Below, in pieces: positions 59,778 through 64,000 of a DNA stretch of 64,000 bases. This DNA comes from CAVZTX01 sp963778375 (GTDB lineage: Bacteria > Chloroflexota > Ktedonobacteria > Ktedonobacterales > Ktedonobacteraceae): the NCBI GenBank assembly GCA_963778375.1, contig CAVZTX010000011.1, positions 325,012-389,011 of the forward strand. The letters are read 5' to 3'. Below the pieces are notes generated by a model that ran no database searches, had not been told where the DNA came from, and saw only the letters and a program-made list of their open reading frames with translations. The position numbers and the translations under genes were made by a program. Position 1 is the stretch's first letter; each line of letters starts with the position of its first letter.

Positions 59778-60076
59778 ATGCAGAGTCTTCCAAAGATCCT
59801 GTCCACTTAAAAAGAAGGAGAGAAGTAGGGGATTTAGGAAACCAGGTGTAAGCACACTTTTACCCAACCTTAGTTTCTTGTTGATGGAATAGCTCTCGGT
59901 AATCTATACTTATATCAAAATGGAGATCCCCCACCTCTAACTCCTAATTGGAGAAGGGAATATGAACTAGTGATCTCAGATATAGAGTATAATTCTGGAA
60001 GATACGAAAGTTTAACGGAAGAACAGTAGTGATCTGGAACGTACTAGAGACGGATCCAGAAAAATAGGAGGAATTC
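59778..60076. other. Region with a short C-terminal gene fragment
   Basis: A 51-codon open stretch at 59874-60029 (FLVDGIALGNLYLYQNGDPP ... YESLTEEQ, then stop) looks protein-like but has no start codon. I do not recognise it. AGGAGGAATTC at 60066-60076 is the ribosome-binding site of the next gene. Confidence 0.35.
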
Positions 60077-60795
60077 ATGGAAGCCGAAATAGAGGTTTTC
60101 ATCTCCTATGCTCACAAAGATGAAAAATACCGGATTGAACTTGAGAAGCAACTGATTATCTTGAAACGAAAGGGATCGATCAGTTATTGGCATGACGGTG
60201 AAATTGTGGCGGGAAAGGAAACGGCCCAATGAAATCCAAACTCATTTAAACGCAGCTCCTATCATTTTGTTGTTGATCAGTCCAGATTTTATATCTTCAG
60301 ATTATTGTTACAGCATTGAGATGAAGCAGGCTGTAAAGAGGCATGAAGCAGGGGGAGCACGTGTAGTCCCTATCATCCTTCGCCCTGTTGAATGGAAGGA
60401 CGCACCATTTGGAAAACTCCAAGCATTACCCAAGCATGCTAAGCCGATAACAAAGTGGTCAAATCGCGACGACGCATTTTTAGAGACTGCCAGAGGGATA
60501 TATCAAGCTATTTTAGAAATTACCAACCAACCTAAGCCAGTAACATTAATAAACACAAAGTCACCGGAACCAGATACAGCGTATACACGCCCCAGCAAAA
60601 GCCAATTCTGCCGAAACCCTTCATCAGCTGGCACAGGATATCCCCGATAAATCCCTGTCAACCCAAGGTCTCAACAAAAACTCATTAACTGAAGCGAATA
60701 CCGCACCGTCTACTCTCAATAAGGTAGAGATAACTGAACGAGAGAGTGAGAGCACCGCTATGAATTTTATAGTTGTGCAGACGGGAAATGTTTAG
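60077..60795 (+). pseudogene. TIR-domain protein, frameshifted
   Basis: ATG 60077 (after AGGAGGAATTC) begins a TIR domain: EIEVFISYAHKDEKYRIELEKQL, YWHDGEIVAGKE. A shift near 60222-60226 follows, and the domain continues in another frame: PNEIQTHLNAAPIILLLISPDFISSDYCYSIEMKQAVKRHEAGGARVVPIILRPVEW (putative catalytic Glu in the SIEM segment) to QAILEITNQP. A second shift near 60600 leads into a linker (ETLHQLAQDIPDKSLSTQGL ... MNFIVVQTGNV) ending at 60795. TIR proteins are NAD-consuming or signalling effectors in bacterial immunity. Broken as written. Confidence 0.8.
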
Positions 60796-61500
60796 ACAGC
60801 ACTATGTCTGTTATCGTTCAAAAAGGGGCTGATACAGTTTTTAATATACAATTTCCTGCTGAGGAAACACTATCGCTGGCTGGCAAGCTCGCTTCACCTA
60901 CTTGCACAACACGATCCCTGATCAGCTAAATAATCTGCTTGCAACAATACCGCAGCTCCTCGAAAACAGAGATCAATGAAGAGGCCCATTCAACCTACCT
61001 ACTCATGTTACTTGCTTTGTTTAAGTGGTTAGAAGTAATGCAACAACAAACCCTCAATGCATCTGAATTAGAGGCTTGGCATAAGCTGTACAAACATCTC
61101 GAATTTGCCCTTTTCAACTTTCAAAGTAGAAACTCCTAATAGTGAGTTTTACGAGGTGGTTTTCTCCCAGTTGGGTGAAGAACTATTGAGATTCCAAATT
61201 CCCCGCGATCAATTTGATAAAGCTCCCATTCAGGTGAGTCAAGCGGTGCTTACACTTGCTTATGAAAAGCGTCCCGAACCAATCGAACACTTCATCGACG
61301 ACTACATACACTTTCAACGACGGATTGTTACTGCTGATCCAACAACTTTTCAAGTCTTCATTTGCCTATCCAAAGCCCTAGTTAAGTTGATAAAACAAGA
61401 GATGGCAGGGTTAGGTATATATATTTCGCGCGTTCCAGATATATGCACGTTCATCGTAAAAAACGAACTGGATATTGAAGGAACAGAAGGTATATCTTGA
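60796..61500 (+). pseudogene. Fragments following the TIR gene, possible effector-associated protein
   Basis: Successive open stretches in different frames look like one coding sequence: DSTMSVIVQKGADTVFNIQFPAEETLSL (about 60797-60928), INEEAHSTYLLMLLALFKWLEVMQQQTLNASELEAWHKLYKHL (to 61139) and PNSEFYEVVFSQLGEELLRFQIPRDQFDK ... TFIVKNELDIEG (to 61500). The last two are soluble helical segments. I do not recognise a family. It could be the C-terminal part of the TIR protein or a partner. Confidence 0.4.
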
Positions 61501-62461
61501 GCCAATTTTGAATAGCCAGGAAAACGTTGAGAAGCAGTCACAAAGACTGGATGCTATTATTAAAGACATCCAGTATGATATTCCCTTGACACAAGTTGAG
61601 AATCAAATTTCACTCCAGGCAGCAAAAGGAAGACGGGCATGGCAGACGATTAATACAGGTGATTAGCATAATTTCAGATCACTACCTGAAGCTTTATGAT
61701 TTCGACTACTCAGATAATTTCTGGAGAAAGGCTAAAATCAAAGATCCTCTGCTCTGGTTCTTCTTAACCCTTCATCGAAGGCCTCTTTTATACATCATCT
61801 GCGAAATCTTGCTATTAAGCATCCCTTCTTTTTACGCTTATCAACATTTTCAAAGTGGAAAAGCTGGTCCTCTTATAATCACTGTATCTGAACCGCTATT
61901 CTTATCTATACTAGTATGGTACGTCCTTCTCTTTCCGACCCACCCTTTCCACCTGGTGCAGATTATACGTAAGCGCTGGTTGTATTCCCAGCTCTGCTCC
62001 CAGCGTTTCTGGGAGCGGCTATCGTTAGCCTTGTTCCCCTTTCACTGATTGAGCAATTATGGATCGCTTTACCTAAAGCAATCCACTCAACACGTACTTA
62101 TTAGCATTGCTCATCTATATTAGCTCTTTTATCTACATCTACATCATGTTTATAACAGCCTGAAATTTTTACCAGGCCGTTCGATGACAGAAACCTTGAA
62201 AGTAAGTTGGCGTAGCTTTGGAATCGCTTTAAGCAGAAACTCTTTTTATTGTCATAATTATATCTTCTCTATTTTTTCCCGCTATGGCTCTAAGTATAGG
62301 AGGTGAGATAAGGAATTACAGATTTGGTATTTATGTTAATAACCCTTTGCTACCTTTTAGCTTCTTTCCTCCCTCCAACTCCCATTATCCTTTTGACCGG
62401 TATCACCCTTTTCATTGGCTCCTTCTTTGAAAGGCACTGGAAGGATAAAGAGAGAGAGTAG
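61501..62461 (+). pseudogene. Membrane protein fragments
   Basis: Open stretches in several frames with clear hydrophobic helices: YLEPILNSQENVEKQSQRLDAIIKDIQYDIPLTQVENQI (soluble helix), then PLLWFFLTLHRRPLLYIICEILLLSIPSFYAY, LFLSILVWYVLLFPTHPFHLVQI (61700-62048) and, near the end, LVFMLITLCYLLASFLPP ... LLTGITLFIGSFFERHWKDKERE (stop at 62459-62461). It looks like a broken polytopic membrane protein with five or more helices. Family not recognised; its position after a TIR gene makes a membrane partner conceivable. Confidence 0.4.
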
Positions 62462-62639
62462 TTCTCTTAAGAGCATACTTAAAAATCGACGAACTTGTGC
62501 TGCCGCCTGTTTTGGAAAATCTAATACGGTCATAGTGGGTCCTTTTGGACAAACAAAACAAAACCAGGTCAGAAATTTTGACAATGCAAATGGGTACCAT
62601 CTGTACCTGAAATTTCCCGCAATGGTGCGACATCTGAAG

Positions 62640-62828
62640 CTATTTCAAAGAAAAAGGGCAGAGGGAGCAAAGCTTGGGAGGCCAAAGGAGAATTAATCAA
62701 AACAAACTAAACTTACCGGCAAGGAGGAATTTAAGATGCTCCGCAAGGCCAAAGTACAAAAAAACGCAATAGCAAGACTTCTGGGAGGAGTAGATCGGCA
62801 GACAGTAAAGAGCATTATAAAGAGCTGA
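62640..62828 (+). pseudogene. Serine resolvase C-terminal remnant
   Basis: Reads LFQRKRAEGAKLGRPKE, the diagnostic junction (AEGxxLGRPK) of resolvase/invertase proteins. After a disruption it continues in another frame as KLTGKEEFKMLRKAKVQKNAIARLLGG-DRQTVKSIIKS, a resolvase HTH_7. The catalytic N-terminal domain was not found. It indicates past transposon or plasmid DNA in the island. Confidence 0.6.
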
Positions 62829-62977
62829 GTTTTAGAATGACCTTTAAATTTATTGCTCCAATTTTATAATGAATTCATTAGGTAAGAGGTGGTTGGCAAA
62901 AAGATATTCTAAATCTAGATCTAGGCCCACCCTGGAGCTATTATTGCCTTTTTTAGGCTTCTCTAAACCCCGGATGC

Positions 62978-63190
62978 TTAACCTCCAAAGCCAAAGTTAT
63001 AAAAGAAAGGAAATTGTTTCTTCTCTTTTCTCCACACCTTAAATTCTTCGTAGTTTAGCTTTATCCCCGGAAAGTACTCTACTTCCTTATGCTCTAAAAT
63101 TGCCCAGGTCGGATCAATAATTCTTCCATCTTCCAGTTCGATCCATGCGTGTTCAAAGTCAAGCTTTGTAGACGAACTGCCAAAAGTCAC
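62978..63190 (-). CDS. Hypothetical protein with HAWIEL motif
   Basis: 70 residues from a GTG at 63190; coding-like sequence (YKKLRSGRYIEGFAVVTFG) continues upstream in frame for about 20 codons without a clear start, so the N-terminus is probably missing. HAWIELEDGRIIDPTWAI resembles the His-containing core of small transglutaminase/papain-like proteins found in phages and plasmids, but I cannot assign a family. A weak, possibly broken gene. Confidence 0.4.
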   Translation of the reverse strand: MTFGSSSTKLDFEHAWIELEDGRIIDPTWAILEHKEVEYFPGIKLNYEEFKVWRKEKKQFPFFYNFGFGG

Positions 63191-63608
63191 AACTGCAAAT
63201 CCCTCAATATACCTGCCACTACGAAGCTTTTTGTATCTTAGGAAAGCAGTTTAGCGTTCTGATAGCAGCCTTTAGGTAGCTGCGTTTATTTTAGTTGCGA
63301 TTTCTTTTGATAGATCAATGTCATACATTAATTCAGCCTTAAGTAATTTGTAACAGGGAAGATTATAACAAAGGGCCAGGTAGCAATCAAAAGAATCCTT
63401 GAATTCTTGAGTTTAAAACCCCGTTCTGCTATAAGCAGAGTATATTCGCTATTTTGTCATTTCCGATCCGAATATTTTAATTGACTTCTTAGTGCATAAG
63501 TACTTACATATACATGAGGTTACATAGAACTATGTAATCATGTGTAAATTATCTCATTTTATTTATTATGGCTGAGGATAAGAAAAAGCTTGAAAATCAA
63601 AACCAGAA
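63191..63608. other. AT-rich stretch without recognised genes
   Basis: About 420 bases between the HAWIEL fragment and the IS66 element. No convincing reading frame, repeat or RNA gene was seen. Several short A/T tracts. Confidence 0.5.
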
Positions 63609-64000
63609 GTAACCATACAGGAGTCCTAGAGGACTTGTCAAAGCCAGGCAAAGCGGATAGAGTAACGCTATGACACGCGAAGAAGAAGTGGTTGAACTGC
63701 GAGAACACAAGCGCCTGCTGCACGAGCAGGTGGCCCGCAACGCGAGGCACAGATTTTGCAGATGCAGCAGGGGAGCTTGCAGTTGAGGGAGCAAGTGCAG
63801 GCCTTGCAAGAGCGGTGAGCAAAGACAGTCGCAACAGTCATCTGCCGCCCTCCTCTGATCGCTTTGCACGGCAGCCCAAGAGCCTGCGCAAGAAAAGCGG
63901 CAAGCAGCCTGGAGGCCAGGTGGGTCATGCAGGAAGCACCTTGCAGTTGTCGCCCACCCCTGATACGGTGATTGTCCACCCAGTGGAGCAGTGCCAGCAT
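63609..64000 (+). mobile_element. IS66-family element, left end and N-terminal part of transposase (runs off the window)
   Basis: GTAACC at 63609 fits the GTAA start of IS66 ends, and GC content rises again here. From ATG 63671: MTREEEVVELREHKRLLHEQVARN, then after frameshifts near 63740 and 63816, EAQILQMQQGSLQLREQVQALQE and SKDSRNSHLPPSSDRFARQPKSLRKKSGKQPGGQVGHAGSTL. This is the N-terminal coiled coil and SSKPPSSD-type linker (here SHLPPSSD) of IS66 TnpC. Two single-base shifts break the frame. Confidence 0.8.

Noticed and set aside
1..64000. rRNA or tRNA genes
   Set aside because: I saw no cloverleaf with a terminal T-loop consensus or rRNA signature. A covariance search would be decisive and could not be run here.
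56320..64000. Complete conjugative or phage island
   Set aside because: Only IS3, a partial IS66 and a resolvase remnant were found; no integrase with attachment repeats, relaxase or structural phage gene is recognisable.

Overview
The window looks like chromosomal DNA of a Ktedonobacteria-type Chloroflexota bacterium. I infer this from the gene repertoire: a MalT/LuxR-like regulator of over 1000 residues, a pentapeptide-repeat protein with a pore-like C-terminus, MurT/GatD, a S53 sedolisin with a Pro/Thr-rich linker, many lipoproteins, and dense families of short palindromic intergenic repeats. No rRNA or tRNA gene was recognised, so the assignment rests on protein recognition only.

Layout. 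1-6.6 kb: end of a sulfotransferase gene, a sugar phosphotransferase, a frameshifted pentapeptide/channel protein, a secretion-type ATPase, a YncE-like lipoprotein and an aldehyde dehydrogenase. 6.7-13.9 kb: a giant LuxR regulator, a RibD-like reductase, a hydrolase and a phospholipase D. 14-16.3 kb: a glutamine-synthetase-like ligase with a nitrilase-family amidase. 16.6-22.8 kb: a D,D-carboxypeptidase, a methyltransferase, a two-component system and a second sulfotransferase. 23-27.2 kb: murT-gatD (lipid II amidation), a phosphodiester glycosidase lipoprotein and an LssY-domain membrane protein. 27.2-31.5 kb: a T-box-controlled operon with two different prolyl-tRNA synthetases and a free-standing B3/B4 editing-domain protein between them. 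31.8-37.3 kb: a cupredoxin lipoprotein, an MFS exporter with its ArsR-like regulator, and a divergent UvrA-like ATPase. 37.4-39.6 kb: an unusual pentapeptide-repeat/aldehyde dehydrogenase fusion. 39.7-46.1 kb: a sedolisin and an OpuC-type osmolyte ABC importer. 46.4-50.5 kb: a response regulator, a glutaredoxin-thioredoxin reductase fusion, two flavin/F420-binding-fold proteins, and a LIM-repeat protein with a C-terminal DA1-like metallopeptidase. 50.5-56.3 kb: a catabolic acyl-CoA cluster (biotin carrier, carboxyltransferase, AtuA, AtuA-like small protein, acyl-CoA dehydrogenase) with a HEPN/MNT toxin-antitoxin pair inside it.

From about 56.27 kb to the right end the DNA is visibly more AT-rich. 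It is packed with broken genes (membrane/HTH protein, second acyl-CoA dehydrogenase, TIR protein, membrane protein, resolvase remnant) and with IS3 and IS66 elements. Its left edge cuts off the 5' end of the acyl-CoA dehydrogenase gene.

Two themes run through the window. First, several otherwise intact genes are split by single-base indels: five in the GC-rich part, each repaired by removing one base, and many in the right-hand island. Sequencing or assembly error is therefore a serious alternative to real pseudogenisation. Second, two families of short inverted repeats (type A, GTCATCCTGAG...GAAGGATCT; type B, GTAGGGGC...GCCC) fill the intergenic spaces, nest within one another, and in places supply the last codons of genes. 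The most interesting candidates are the LIM/DA1 peptidase, the T-box operon with two ProRS enzymes and a B3/B4 protein, and the pentapeptide-ALDH fusion.
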